Shown: positions 29,158 through 37,795, numbered from the stretch's first letter. The stretch is 64,000 bases of DNA from Nocardia sp. NRRL S-836 (GCF_001279525.1 NZ_LGDY01000122.1:7238-71237); one strand, 5' to 3'. Numbers and translations: made by a program. Notes: generated by a model not told the origin, from the letters alone.

Positions 29158-30291
29158 GTGCGCGATCTGGTCGAGATCGGCATGGGCCGGACCGCGAGGC
29201 GGGCCTACGAGCTGGACGACATCGAGATCATCCCGTCACGTCGGACGAGGTCGTCGAAGGACGTCTCCACGACGTGGCAGATCGATGCCTACCGGTTCGA
29301 CATCCCGCTGATCACCCACCCGACGGACGCGATCGTGTCGCCGGGCACGGCGGTGGCGGTCGGCGAGCTGGGCGGACTCGGTGTGCTCAACGCCGAGGGC
29401 CTCTGGGCGCGGCACGGTGACGTGGACGAGGCGCTGTTCCGCCTCGTGCAGGCCACCGAGGACAACGACGACCCGGCGGCGGCGGTCAAGGTGCTGCAGG
29501 AGCTGCACGCCGCGCCGCTGCGGATGGACCTGGTCGTCGAGGCGATCAAGCAGGTCCGCGAGTCGGGCGTCACGGTGGCGGCGCGGGTCAGCCCGCAGCG
29601 CGCCGCCGAGCTGACCCCCGACCTGCTGGCCGCGGGCGTGGAGATCCTGGTCGTGCAGGGCACGATCATCTCCGCCGAGCACGTGTCGCGCGACGGCGAG
29701 CCGCTGAACCTGAAGTCGTTCATCGCGGACCTCGACGTCCCGGTGATCGCGGGTGGCGTCGGCGACTACCGCACGGCGATGCACCTGATGCGCACCGGTG
29801 CGGCGGGTGTGATCGTCGGCTACGGCTACTCGCCGGGCGTCACGACCACCGACTCGGTGCTGGGCATCGGCGTGCCGATGGCCACGGCCATCGCGGACGC
29901 CGCGGCCGCGCGCCGCGACTACCTCGACGAGACCGGCGGCCGGTACGTGCACGTCATCGCCGACGGTGGCGTGATGACCTCCGGTGACGTGGCCAAGTCG
30001 ATCGCCTGCGGTGCGGACGCCGTCATGCTCGGCGAGCCCCTCGCGGCCGCGACCGAGGCACCCGGCCAGGGCCTGTACTGGACCGCGTCGTCGGCGCACC
30101 CGTCGGTGCCGCGCAGCCTGATCGCCGAGGCCGTCGACCAGGAGCTCGACCTGCGCACGCTGCTCTTCGGGCCGTCGTCGGACCCGCGCGGCGTCACGAA
30201 CCTGTTCGGCGCCCTGCGCAGGGCCATGGCCAAGACCGGCTACTCGGACCTCAAGGAGTTCCAGAAGGTCGGACTGACCATCCGGGGCTAG
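29158..30291 (+). CDS. guaB3: GuaB3-family IMP dehydrogenase-related protein
   Basis: A 377-residue IMPDH-like barrel without CBS domains, paired with guaB as in other actinobacteria. Characteristic pieces are MGRTARRAYELDDIEIIPSRRTRSSKDVSTTW and HVIADGGVMTSGDVAKSIACGADAVMLG. The loop that carries the catalytic cysteine in true IMPDH reads SPGVTTTDSVLGIGVP here (about residues 225-240), with no cysteine visible. Its reaction is therefore uncertain; it might be regulatory or catalyse a different step. The GTG start is preceded by GGAGAGG. Confidence 0.93.
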   Translation: MRDLVEIGMGRTARRAYELDDIEIIPSRRTRSSKDVSTTWQIDAYRFDIPLITHPTDAIVSPGTAVAVGELGGLGVLNAEGLWARHGDVDEALFRLVQATEDNDDPAAAVKVLQELHAAPLRMDLVVEAIKQVRESGVTVAARVSPQRAAELTPDLLAAGVEILVVQGTIISAEHVSRDGEPLNLKSFIADLDVPVIAGGVGDYRTAMHLMRTGAAGVIVGYGYSPGVTTTDSVLGIGVPMATAIADAAAARRDYLDETGGRYVHVIADGGVMTSGDVAKSIACGADAVMLGEPLAAATEAPGQGLYWTASSAHPSVPRSLIAEAVDQELDLRTLLFGPSSDPRGVTNLFGALRRAMAKTGYSDLKEFQKVGLTIRG

Positions 30292-30300
30292 TCGTCTGCT

Positions 30301-30338
30301 GCGGAAGGGCGAGTTCCGGTTGGGACGCGCCCTTCTGC
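30301..30338 (+). terminator. Hairpin after guaB3
   Basis: GCGGAAGGGCG pairs with CGCCCTTCTGC (one G-T pair) around a 16-base loop, ten bases after the guaB3 stop, followed by a short T-rich stretch. Confidence 0.6.
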
Positions 30339-30351
30339 TTTGCTGGGTGAC

Positions 30352-30699
30352 GTGCCGCTCGTCGAGATCACGTACGCCCCCCACATCCCGCACGCCCTGC
30401 TCAAGGACCTCGCCGCGACGCTCCCGCACGCCGTCTCGCTGGCGGTCGAGTGCCCGGAGGAGCCCTACGACGGCAACCTGCGGCCCGGTGACGTGGAGCT
30501 GCGGTTCCGGCCGCGCGGTCCGTTCGACTCCACCGGCATGGACCTCGTGGTCGAGGTCAGGTCCAAGTGGTTCGAGAGCCGTGCGGCCAACCGGCAGGAC
30601 CGCGCCGACGGTCTGTGCGCGGCGGTCGCCGACGCGACCGGGCTGCTCGACGTGGGCGTTTACCTCAGCCTCCCGGTCGCGGCGTGGGCGCAGAGCTGA
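30352..30699 (+). CDS. Tautomerase-like protein with N-terminal proline
   Basis: A 115-residue protein reading (M)-P-L-V-E-I-T-Y-A-P-H-I-P-H-A. The second residue is proline, the catalytic base of the tautomerase/MIF superfamily after Met removal. The length and the RSKWFESRAANRQDRADGL segment resemble carboxymethyl-hydroxymuconate isomerase-like members. The GTG at 30352 is chosen because it makes Pro residue 2; a start four codons upstream would bury it. The terminator hairpin of guaB3 lies just upstream, so it probably has its own promoter. Substrate unknown. Confidence 0.7.
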   Translation: MPLVEITYAPHIPHALLKDLAATLPHAVSLAVECPEEPYDGNLRPGDVELRFRPRGPFDSTGMDLVVEVRSKWFESRAANRQDRADGLCAAVADATGLLDVGVYLSLPVAAWAQS

Positions 30700-30737
30700 T
30701 CTTGCAACCGACCGGGTGTCCCGTGCGTCTGTAGGGC

Positions 30738-30950
30738 GTGGATTTGGATGCCCTCTTCGACAAGGACAACGGCAGCGTCGGCACGGTCGAGGAGCCGGAG
30801 ACCGACGAGGTGGCGGACGAGGCCGCCGACGACACCGACGACAGCGGTATCGGCTGGAAAGCCCTGGTCCTGTTCATCTGCGGTGGACTGGTGATCACGG
30901 CGCTGGTCGTGGCGTTCATGGTCTGGGTGATCGAGGGCTTGGTGCTCTGA
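30738..30950 (+). CDS. Small tail-anchored acidic membrane protein
   Basis: A 70-residue protein. Residues 1-38 are very acidic (E/D-rich, VEEPETDEVADEAADDTDD). Residues about 42-68 are one hydrophobic helix ending three residues before the C-terminus. Predicted topology is acidic domain in the cytoplasm with a C-terminal anchor. The GTG start is 38 bases after the previous gene. No family is recognised. Confidence 0.65.
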   Translation: MDLDALFDKDNGSVGTVEEPETDEVADEAADDTDDSGIGWKALVLFICGGLVITALVVAFMVWVIEGLVL

Positions 30951-30994
30951 GCCGCCGCCGGGCGCGGAGATTCCCGGCTGAACCGATCGGGGAC

Positions 30995-31019
30995 TAGGCG
31001 TTACCGGAAGTAACGCCTA
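30995..31019 (+). promoter_or_regulatory. 25-bp palindromic operator before the GMC oxidase operon
   Basis: TAGGCGTTAC-CGGAA-GTAACGCCTA, a perfect 10-bp inverted repeat with a 5-base spacer. It ends 11 bases before the ATG at 31031 and occupies the place of a ribosome site. Likely the binding site of an unlinked TetR/GntR-type repressor. It does not match the KstR or KstR2 sites known to me. Confidence 0.6.
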
Positions 31020-31030
31020 CTCTCCGGTTC

Positions 31031-32707
31031 ATGGGTGAACTCGCCGGTAACTTCGATGTGGTCATCGTCGGCTCCGGGTTCGGCGGGAGCGTGGCCGCGC
31101 TCCGGCTGACCGAGAAGGGCTATCGCGTCGCCGTGCTCGAAGCGGGCCGCCGCTTCGCCGACGACGAGTTCGCCAGGACGAGCTGGGACCTCAAGAAGTA
31201 CCTGTGGGCACCTCAGCTCAGGTGCTTCGGCATCCAGCGCATCCACCTGCTGCGCAACGTCATGGTGCTGGCCGGCGCCGGGGTCGGCGGCGGCAGCCTC
31301 GTGTACGCGAACACGCTGTACCGGCCGCTCCGGCCGTTCTACGAGGACCGGCAGTGGGCGCACATCACCGACTGGCAGTCCGAGCTCGACCCGTTCTACG
31401 ACCAGGCGAGCCGCATGCTGGGCGTGGTCACGAACCCGACCACGACCCCGAGCGACGTCGTCATGCAGAAGGTCGCGAAGGACATGGGCGTCGAGGACAG
31501 CTACCACCCCACGCCCGTCGGCGTCTTCTTCGGCGAACCCGGCCAGCCGGCCGAGGACCCCTACTTCGGTGGCGCCGGACCGGCCAGGACGGGCTGCACC
31601 GAGTGCGGCAGCTGCATGTCCGGCTGCCGGGTCGGCGCCAAGAACACGCTGGTCAAGAACTACCTCTACCTCGCGGAGCAGCTGGGCGCCAAGGTCTTCC
31701 CGCTGACCACGGTCACCGAGCTGACCGAGGCCGGCGGCCGGTGGACCGTGCAGGCCAAGCAGACCGGCGGGCGCGCGAAGGCCACGTTCACCGCCGACCA
31801 GGTGGTGCTCGCGGCCGGCACCTGGGGCACGCAGCAGCTGCTGCACAAGGCGCGGGCCACCACCCTGCCGAAGATCTCGGCCAGGCTCGGCGAGCTCACC
31901 CGCACCAACTCCGAGTCGATCATCGGGGCCGGGCGGTTCAGCGTCGATCCGCGCAACGACTTCACCAGGGGCGTGGCGATCACCAGCTCCATCCACCCCG
32001 ACGAGATCACGCACATCGAGCCGGTGCGGTACGGCAAGGGCAGCAACGCCATGGGCCTGCTGCAGACGCTGGCCACGGACGGTGCCGCGAGCACGCCGCG
32101 GTGGCTGCAGTTCCTCCTGCAGGCGGTCAAGCACCCGCTGAAGCTGCTCCGGCTGCTCAGCGTGCACCGGTGGAGCGAGCGCACGGTGATCCTGCTGGTC
32201 ATGCAGAGCCTGGACAACTCCATCACCACGTTCCTCAAGCGCGGCAAGCTCACCAGCAGGCAGGGCCACGGCGAGCCCAACCCGGCGTTCATCCCGGCCG
32301 GTCACCAGGCGAACGTGCTGGCCGCCAAGCACATCGACGGCATCCCCGGCGGCACGTGGGGCGAGCTGTTCAACATCCCGCTGACCGCGCACTTCATCGG
32401 CGGCTGCGCGATCTCCAGCACCCCGGCCGACGGCGTGATCGACCCGTACCACCGCGTCCACGGCTACCCCGGTCTGTCCGTTGTGGACGGTGCGGCGATC
32501 AGCGCCAACCTCGGAGTGAACCCCTCGCTCACGATCACCGCGCAGGCCGAGCGCGCGTTCTCGCTGTGGCCGAACAAGGGCGAGCAGGACCAGCGACCGG
32601 CCCAGGACCAGCCGTACCGCCGGATCAGCCCGACGAAACCGAAGAACCCGGCGGTGCCCGACCACGCCCCGGCCGCACTCCGACTGCCAATCGTCAAAGC
32701 GTCCTGA
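31031..32707 (+). CDS. choD: GMC-family oxidoreductase, ChoD-like (cholesterol oxidase family)
   Basis: A 558-residue FAD enzyme. The dinucleotide motif VIVGSGFGGSVAALRL is at residues 11-26, and there is a GAGVGGGSLVYANTLY segment. The C-terminal FAD/substrate part has FIGGCAISSTPADGVIDPYHRV and DGAAISANLGVNPSLTITAQAERA. A cluster of cysteines C189-x2-C192-x2-C195-x3-C199 followed by RVGAKNTL is present, as in ChoD-type members, and may bind an Fe-S cluster. Position two genes after guaB3 matches mycobacterial choD. The true substrate is not proven. Confidence 0.88.
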   Translation: MGELAGNFDVVIVGSGFGGSVAALRLTEKGYRVAVLEAGRRFADDEFARTSWDLKKYLWAPQLRCFGIQRIHLLRNVMVLAGAGVGGGSLVYANTLYRPLRPFYEDRQWAHITDWQSELDPFYDQASRMLGVVTNPTTTPSDVVMQKVAKDMGVEDSYHPTPVGVFFGEPGQPAEDPYFGGAGPARTGCTECGSCMSGCRVGAKNTLVKNYLYLAEQLGAKVFPLTTVTELTEAGGRWTVQAKQTGGRAKATFTADQVVLAAGTWGTQQLLHKARATTLPKISARLGELTRTNSESIIGAGRFSVDPRNDFTRGVAITSSIHPDEITHIEPVRYGKGSNAMGLLQTLATDGAASTPRWLQFLLQAVKHPLKLLRLLSVHRWSERTVILLVMQSLDNSITTFLKRGKLTSRQGHGEPNPAFIPAGHQANVLAAKHIDGIPGGTWGELFNIPLTAHFIGGCAISSTPADGVIDPYHRVHGYPGLSVVDGAAISANLGVNPSLTITAQAERAFSLWPNKGEQDQRPAQDQPYRRISPTKPKNPAVPDHAPAALRLPIVKAS

Positions 32708-32734
32708 GCTGGTTCGTTTGGCTACGGTGGAAGC

Positions 32735-33694
32735 ATGGCCACCAAGCCTTTCGCTTCCAGTGCCGATCTCGCCCCCAAGGACGAGGTGTTCGTCGAGCTC
32801 GCCGACGGCGTCTACACCCTGACCGCCGAGGGCGACCCCAACGTCGGCGCCATCGAGGCCGACGACTTCCTGATCTGCTTCGAGGCGCGCGCCACACCCG
32901 CGGCCGCGCGCCGCTGGCTCACGACCCTGCGCAAGCACACCAGGAAGCCCGTCCGCTACCTGGTGCTGAGCCACTACCACGCCGTCCGCACGCTGGGTGC
33001 CAGCGCGTTCGACGCGCAGGAGGTCGTGGCGCACGAGATGACCAGGGTGCTGATCGCCGAACGCGGTCGGCAGGACTGGGAGAGCGAGTACGGCCGGATG
33101 CCGCGGCTGTTCGAGCGGCCCGCGGAGATCCCGGGGCTGACCTGGCCCACGCTCACGTTCTCCGACCGCATGACCATCCCGCTCGGCGACGAGCGCGGTG
33201 ACCTCGTGCTGCAACACCTCGGCCGCGGCCACACGGCGGGGGACATCGTGGCGTGGTTACCGCAGCAGCGGATCCTGTTCGCCGGTGACCTGGTCGAGTC
33301 GCAGGCCGCGCTCTACACCGGTGACGCGTTCCACGACGAGTGGGCCACGTCCACTTTGGACAACATCGAGGACCTCGGTGCCGAGGTGCTGGTGGGCGGG
33401 CGCGGCAAGGTGGCACGCGACCGGATCGAGGTCGACGCCGCGATCGCGCAGAGCCGGCACTTCCTCGACGAGCTGCGCCGCACGGTCGGTGGCGTGCACG
33501 CCGAGGGCGGCACGCTCAAGCAGGCCTTCCAGCTGGCCCACCAGGCGCTGGTGCACCGGTACGGGCGCTGGCCGATCTTCGAGCACTGCCTGCCGTTCGA
33601 CGTGCAGCGCTACTGGGACGAGTGCGACGGCAAGGACTGGCCGGAGATCTGGACCGCGCAGCGCGACCGCGCGGTCTGGGACGCCCTGCAATGA
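32735..33694 (+). CDS. MBL-fold protein with incomplete metal site
   Basis: A 319-residue metallo-beta-lactamase-fold protein. The signature H-x-H-x-D-H is H80-Y-H82-A-V84-R85, so both second-site ligands (Asp and His) are replaced. Later ligand motifs are present: GRGHTAGDIVAWLP and LFAGDLVESQ. The C-terminal helical part (RRTVGGVHAEGGTLKQAFQLAHQALV) resembles SoxH/quinoprotein-relay hydrolases. It could be a one-zinc enzyme or non-catalytic. It is 27 bases after choD and overlaps the next gene by four bases (ATGA). Confidence 0.85.
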   Translation: MATKPFASSADLAPKDEVFVELADGVYTLTAEGDPNVGAIEADDFLICFEARATPAAARRWLTTLRKHTRKPVRYLVLSHYHAVRTLGASAFDAQEVVAHEMTRVLIAERGRQDWESEYGRMPRLFERPAEIPGLTWPTLTFSDRMTIPLGDERGDLVLQHLGRGHTAGDIVAWLPQQRILFAGDLVESQAALYTGDAFHDEWATSTLDNIEDLGAEVLVGGRGKVARDRIEVDAAIAQSRHFLDELRRTVGGVHAEGGTLKQAFQLAHQALVHRYGRWPIFEHCLPFDVQRYWDECDGKDWPEIWTAQRDRAVWDALQ

Positions 33695-34962
33695 CCGTCC
33701 TGGTCGTCGGCGCGGGACCGGTTGGGCTCACGGCGGCGCTGCTGCTGGCCCGCGCCGGCGTGCCGAGCGTGGTGCTGGAGAAGGCGGCCGGGCGGTCGCG
33801 GGCCGGCAGCCGGTCGATCTGCGTGCAGCGCGACGTGCTGGAGGTCCTCGAACGGGTCGGCGTCGGGCAGACCGTGGCCGACGCCGGGGTCACCTGGTAC
33901 ACCGGCCGCACGTACCACCGCGACCGCGAGGTGGCGACGCTGACCTTCCCGCGGGCACCGGGTTTCCCGCCGTTCGTGAACACCCCGCAGACCGTCGTCG
34001 AGCGGTTGCTGGAGGACCGCGTCCGCGCCGAGCCGTTGATCGAGCTGCGCCACGGCCACGAGGTCACCGGCCTGACCCAGGACGCCGACGGTGTGTCCAC
34101 ATCGGACGGTGTGCGGGGAACCCATTGCATAGCGGCGGATGGCGCGCACTCGACGGTGCGCCGGTTGCTGGGCGTCCCGTTCGAGGGCTTCTCCTTCGAC
34201 GACCGGTTCATCATCGCCGACGTGCGCGTCGACCTGGAGTTCCCGGCGCCCGAACGCCGCTTCTACTTCGATCCGCCGTGGAATCCTCGCCAAGGAGGTG
34301 TTCCACCCAGGCAGGTCCTGCTGCACCCGCAACCGGACGGCGTGTGGCGGATCGACTGGCAGGTCGCCGGGGACGTCACGCTCACCGACGACCACATCCG
34401 CGCGATAGTCGGCGACAAGCCGTACGAGGTCGTCTGGCAGTCCACCTACCGCTTCCACCAACGCCGTGCGCGCACGTTCCGCGTCGGACGGGTCCTGCTC
34501 GCGGGCGACGCGGCGCACGTCATGAGCCCGTTCGGCGCCCGCGGTCTGAACTCCGGCATCTGCGACGCCGACAACGCGGCGTGGAAGATCGCCGCCGACC
34601 GCGCGGGCGAGGCGGGGCCGGGGTTGCTGGCGTCCTACGACGTCGAACGCGGTGCCGCCGCCGACGAGAACCTCCGCGTCACGGACGCCACCATGCGGTT
34701 CCTGGTGCCGCGCGACGACGAGGAACGCGAACACCGGCGACGTGCGCTGGAGTCCGGCGAGGGCATCGACTCGGGCAGGCTCTTCACCCCGTTCGCCTAC
34801 ACCGCCTCCCCGCTCACCACGGATGGCGGCGAGCTGATCGCGGGTTCCCGCGTCGCAGGACCGGGGTTCACGGTGCTGGACGGGCGTCTGATCAGGCCGG
34901 ACGGCCACGTCGCAGGCAGCGCTGCCGACGACAACGCCACGCGCAGGGCGCTCGGCTGGTGA
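33691..34962 (+). CDS. FAD-dependent aromatic monooxygenase-like protein
   Basis: A 423-residue class A flavoprotein monooxygenase. It has the Rossmann motif VLVVGAGPVGLTAALLLARAG at the N-terminus and the DG motif CIAADGAHSTVRRLLG near 150. The GD motif is VLLAGDAAHVMSPFGARGLNSGICDADNAAWK. It is closest in style to phenol/MhpA-type hydroxylases but lacks the long thioredoxin-like C-terminal domain. ATG 33691 overlaps the previous stop, and the next gene begins 10 bases later. It probably works with the neighbouring oxidases on an aromatic or steroid-like compound; the substrate is unknown. Confidence 0.88.
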   Translation: MTVLVVGAGPVGLTAALLLARAGVPSVVLEKAAGRSRAGSRSICVQRDVLEVLERVGVGQTVADAGVTWYTGRTYHRDREVATLTFPRAPGFPPFVNTPQTVVERLLEDRVRAEPLIELRHGHEVTGLTQDADGVSTSDGVRGTHCIAADGAHSTVRRLLGVPFEGFSFDDRFIIADVRVDLEFPAPERRFYFDPPWNPRQGGVPPRQVLLHPQPDGVWRIDWQVAGDVTLTDDHIRAIVGDKPYEVVWQSTYRFHQRRARTFRVGRVLLAGDAAHVMSPFGARGLNSGICDADNAAWKIAADRAGEAGPGLLASYDVERGAAADENLRVTDATMRFLVPRDDEEREHRRRALESGEGIDSGRLFTPFAYTASPLTTDGGELIAGSRVAGPGFTVLDGRLIRPDGHVAGSAADDNATRRALGW

Positions 34963-34972
34963 ACTGGACCAC

Positions 34973-36355
34973 ATGGGGATCGACAGGAGGACCTTCCTGC
35001 ACGGCAGCGCGCTCGCCGTCGCAGGCTTGGCGATGAGCGCGACGTCCGCCGCGGCGGACACCGACTGGGCGAGGCTGCGGCGCAGGCTGGGCAGCAGGCT
35101 CGTCCTGCCGCGGGATAGCGGCTACGACACGCTGCGGCTGCCGTTCAACACCGTCTACGCCCACCGCAGGCCGGCCGCGATCGCGCGGTGCGTCCGGCCG
35201 GAGGACGTGCAGGCGTGCCTCGGCTTCGCCTCGCACCACCGCATCCCGGTCGCGGCCCGCAGCGGCAGGCACAGCTACGCGGCCTACTCGGTGCCGGAGA
35301 ACGGGCTCGTCGTCGACGTGAGCGCCCTGAACGACGTGCGCTTCCACGGCACCGACGTCCGGGTCGGCAGCGGCACCCGGCTCGGCGACCTCTACGAGAC
35401 CATCGGCGCGCACGGCCGTGCGGTGCCCGGCGGTACGTGCAAGTCCGTCGGCATCGGCGGCCTCACGCTCGGCGGCGGCATCGGCGTGATCGCCCGCAAG
35501 TATGGCCTGACCTGCGACAACCTGCTCAGCGCCCGGATCGTCACGCCGGACGGCTGCCTGCGCACGGTGTCCGCGCACTCCGAGCCCGACCTGTTCTGGG
35601 CGTTGCGCGGTGGCGGTGGCGGCAACTTCGGCATCGTCACGTCGTTCACGTTCCGCAGCGTGCCCGCGCCGGACATCACCCGGTTCCTGCTGCTGTACCC
35701 GGAGGGGGCGACCGCGGACGTGGTCGACGCGTGGCAGGAGTGGTTCGCCGGCGCCCCCGACGAGCTGTGGGGGATCTGCGAGACGCTCTCCGGCACGCCG
35801 ACCAGCACGGCGGTCGGCGGCACCTACCTCGGACCGGCGAAGGACCTGCACCCGTTGCTCGACCGGATGCCCGCCGCCACGAAGCGCGAGGTGCAGGAGA
35901 TGAGCTACCTGGAGGCGATGCGGTTCTACGCGGGCGGCGACGAGACCGGGGTGCCGTTCGTGGCGTCCTCGCGGATGGCGTACGACCACGTGCCGGGTGC
36001 GCGGGTGGACGAGCTGCTGCGGGGCGGCAGCCGGTACCGCATCCAGTTCGACTCGTTCGGCGGCGCGCTCGGCCGGGTCGCCCCGGACGCCACGGCGTTC
36101 CCGCACCGCCGCGCCAGGGCCAGCGCCCAGTGCTACGTCAACGTGGTCGACGGCCGCACCGAGGCGCAGGGCCGCGCGATCCTGGCGTCGTTGCGCGACG
36201 GGCTCGGCACCGGCACCACCGGGTACGTCAACTACATCGACCCGGAGATGCCGGACTGGGCGCACGCCTACTACGGCGGCAACCTCCCGCGGCTGCGGAA
36301 GGTCGCCCGCCGCTACGACCCGGACCGCGTGCTGGCTTTCGCGCAGGGCCTATAG
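34973..36355 (+). CDS. Berberine-bridge-type FAD oxidase, Tat-exported
   Basis: A 460-residue secreted flavoprotein. It has a twin-arginine signal GIDRRTFLHGSALAVAGLA at the N-terminus. A PCMH FAD-binding domain follows, and then a C-terminal BBE domain (INYIDPEMPDWAHAYYG). Two residues for bicovalent FAD attachment are visible: H100 in RSGRHSYAAYS and C156 in GGTCKSVGIGGL. Such enzymes oxidise sugars, alcohols or alkaloid-like molecules. It is the last gene of the operon. Its TAG stop overlaps the convergent ALDH stop within the palindrome CTATAG. Confidence 0.92.
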   Translation: MGIDRRTFLHGSALAVAGLAMSATSAAADTDWARLRRRLGSRLVLPRDSGYDTLRLPFNTVYAHRRPAAIARCVRPEDVQACLGFASHHRIPVAARSGRHSYAAYSVPENGLVVDVSALNDVRFHGTDVRVGSGTRLGDLYETIGAHGRAVPGGTCKSVGIGGLTLGGGIGVIARKYGLTCDNLLSARIVTPDGCLRTVSAHSEPDLFWALRGGGGGNFGIVTSFTFRSVPAPDITRFLLLYPEGATADVVDAWQEWFAGAPDELWGICETLSGTPTSTAVGGTYLGPAKDLHPLLDRMPAATKREVQEMSYLEAMRFYAGGDETGVPFVASSRMAYDHVPGARVDELLRGGSRYRIQFDSFGGALGRVAPDATAFPHRRARASAQCYVNVVDGRTEAQGRAILASLRDGLGTGTTGYVNYIDPEMPDWAHAYYGGNLPRLRKVARRYDPDRVLAFAQGL

Positions 36356-37795
36356 CGCGACACCGGTCAGGACGGTCACCCGTTCCTCGGTGAAGTCCTC
36401 CATCGCCGACCGGACGCCCTCGCGCCCGGTGCCCGAGCCCTTCACACCGCCGTAGGGCATCTGGTCGGCGCGGTAGGACGGCACGTCACCGATGATCACG
36501 CCGCCGACCTCCAGCTCGGCCGCCGCCGCGAACGCCACCTGCACGTCACGGGTGAAGACACCGGCCTGCAGCCCGTACCTGGAGTCGTTGGCCTGCGCGA
36601 ACGCGTCCTCGACGCCGTCGGCGACCGAGACCACGAGCACCGGCCCGAAGACCTCCTCGCGCCACACCTTCGCGTCCGTCGGCACGTCCGTCAGCACGGT
36701 CGGCTCGACCGTCGCGCCGGTGCGCTTGCCGCCGGTGAGCACCTTGGCGCCCGCGTCGGCGGCCATCAGCACCCACTCCTCGACCCGGCGCGCGTTGTCC
36801 TCGTCGATCAGCGGCCCGACCTCGACCTCGGGGTCGTGCGGGTCGCCGGTCCTGAGCGCGCTGACCGCCTCGACCAGTTTCGGCACGAACTCGTCGGCGA
36901 GCGACCGGTCCACGATCACGCGCTGCACCGCGATGCACGACTGCCCGGCCTGGTAGTTGCCGAACGTCGCGATCCGTCGCGCCGCGTACTCCAGGTCCGT
37001 CCAGTCGGGACAGACGAGCGCGGCCGCGTTGCTGCCCAGCTCCATCACGACGTGCTTGCGCGGCGCGGCGTCCATCAACGACCAGCCGACCTTCGTCGAC
37101 CCGGTGAACGAGATGACCGGCAGCCGTTCGTCGGTGACGAGCTTGTCCATGTCCTCGCCCCGCACGGGGAGGATCGAGAACGCGCCCTCCGGCAGGTCGG
37201 TCTCCGCGAGCACCTCGCCCAGCAGCAACGCCGACAGCGGCGTCGCCGAGGCCGGCTTCACGACGACCGGCGCACCCACCGCGAGCGCCGGCGCGACCTT
37301 GTGCGCCACCAGGTTCAGCGGGAAGTTGAACGGTGCCACCGCCAGCACCGGCCCGCGCGGGACGTGCCGCACGACCGCCATCCGGCCCTCGCCGGTCGCG
37401 TCGGTGTCGAGCCGCTGCACCCCGCCGCTGAACCGCCGGGCCTCCTCCGCGGCGAACCGGAACGTGTTCACCGCGCGCTGGACCTCGACCTCGGCCCACT
37501 TGAGCGGCTTGCCGTTCTCCGCGGTGATCGTCTCGGCGATCTCCTCCGCGCGGTCGGCCAGGGCCTGCGACACCTGCAGCAACGCCGCCGCCCGCACGTG
37601 CGCGGGTGTTCGCCGGAACTCGCGTGCCACGGCGTGGGCGGCGGCGACGGCTCGTTCCACCTGGTCGGCGCTCGGCACGGCGACCGAGGCGACCTCGGTG
37701 CCGTCGAACGGGTGGAACACTCCCAGCGCCTGCTCGCCCTGCTCAGGGCGGCCGGCGATCCAGCACGGCCTCGGTTGGGGCGTGAACGCGTCCAT
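36350..37795 (-). CDS. Aldehyde dehydrogenase (NAD(P)-dependent)
   Basis: A 481-residue ALDH-superfamily enzyme. The catalytic Cys is in NYQAGQSCIAVQRV (about residue 286), and the general-base Glu is in HVVMELGSNAAALV (about 252). The cofactor segment is ISFTGSTKVGW, and the late conserved motif is EEVFGPVLVVSVAD. It begins MDAFTPQPRPCWIAG. It is convergent with the oxidase operon and divergent from guaA, so it is probably its own unit. The motif pattern fits the succinate-semialdehyde/sulfoacetaldehyde-like group loosely; the substrate is unknown. Confidence 0.92.
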   Translation of the reverse strand: MDAFTPQPRPCWIAGRPEQGEQALGVFHPFDGTEVASVAVPSADQVERAVAAAHAVAREFRRTPAHVRAAALLQVSQALADRAEEIAETITAENGKPLKWAEVEVQRAVNTFRFAAEEARRFSGGVQRLDTDATGEGRMAVVRHVPRGPVLAVAPFNFPLNLVAHKVAPALAVGAPVVVKPASATPLSALLLGEVLAETDLPEGAFSILPVRGEDMDKLVTDERLPVISFTGSTKVGWSLMDAAPRKHVVMELGSNAAALVCPDWTDLEYAARRIATFGNYQAGQSCIAVQRVIVDRSLADEFVPKLVEAVSALRTGDPHDPEVEVGPLIDEDNARRVEEWVLMAADAGAKVLTGGKRTGATVEPTVLTDVPTDAKVWREEVFGPVLVVSVADGVEDAFAQANDSRYGLQAGVFTRDVQVAFAAAAELEVGGVIIGDVPSYRADQMPYGGVKGSGTGREGVRSAMEDFTEERVTVLTGVAL

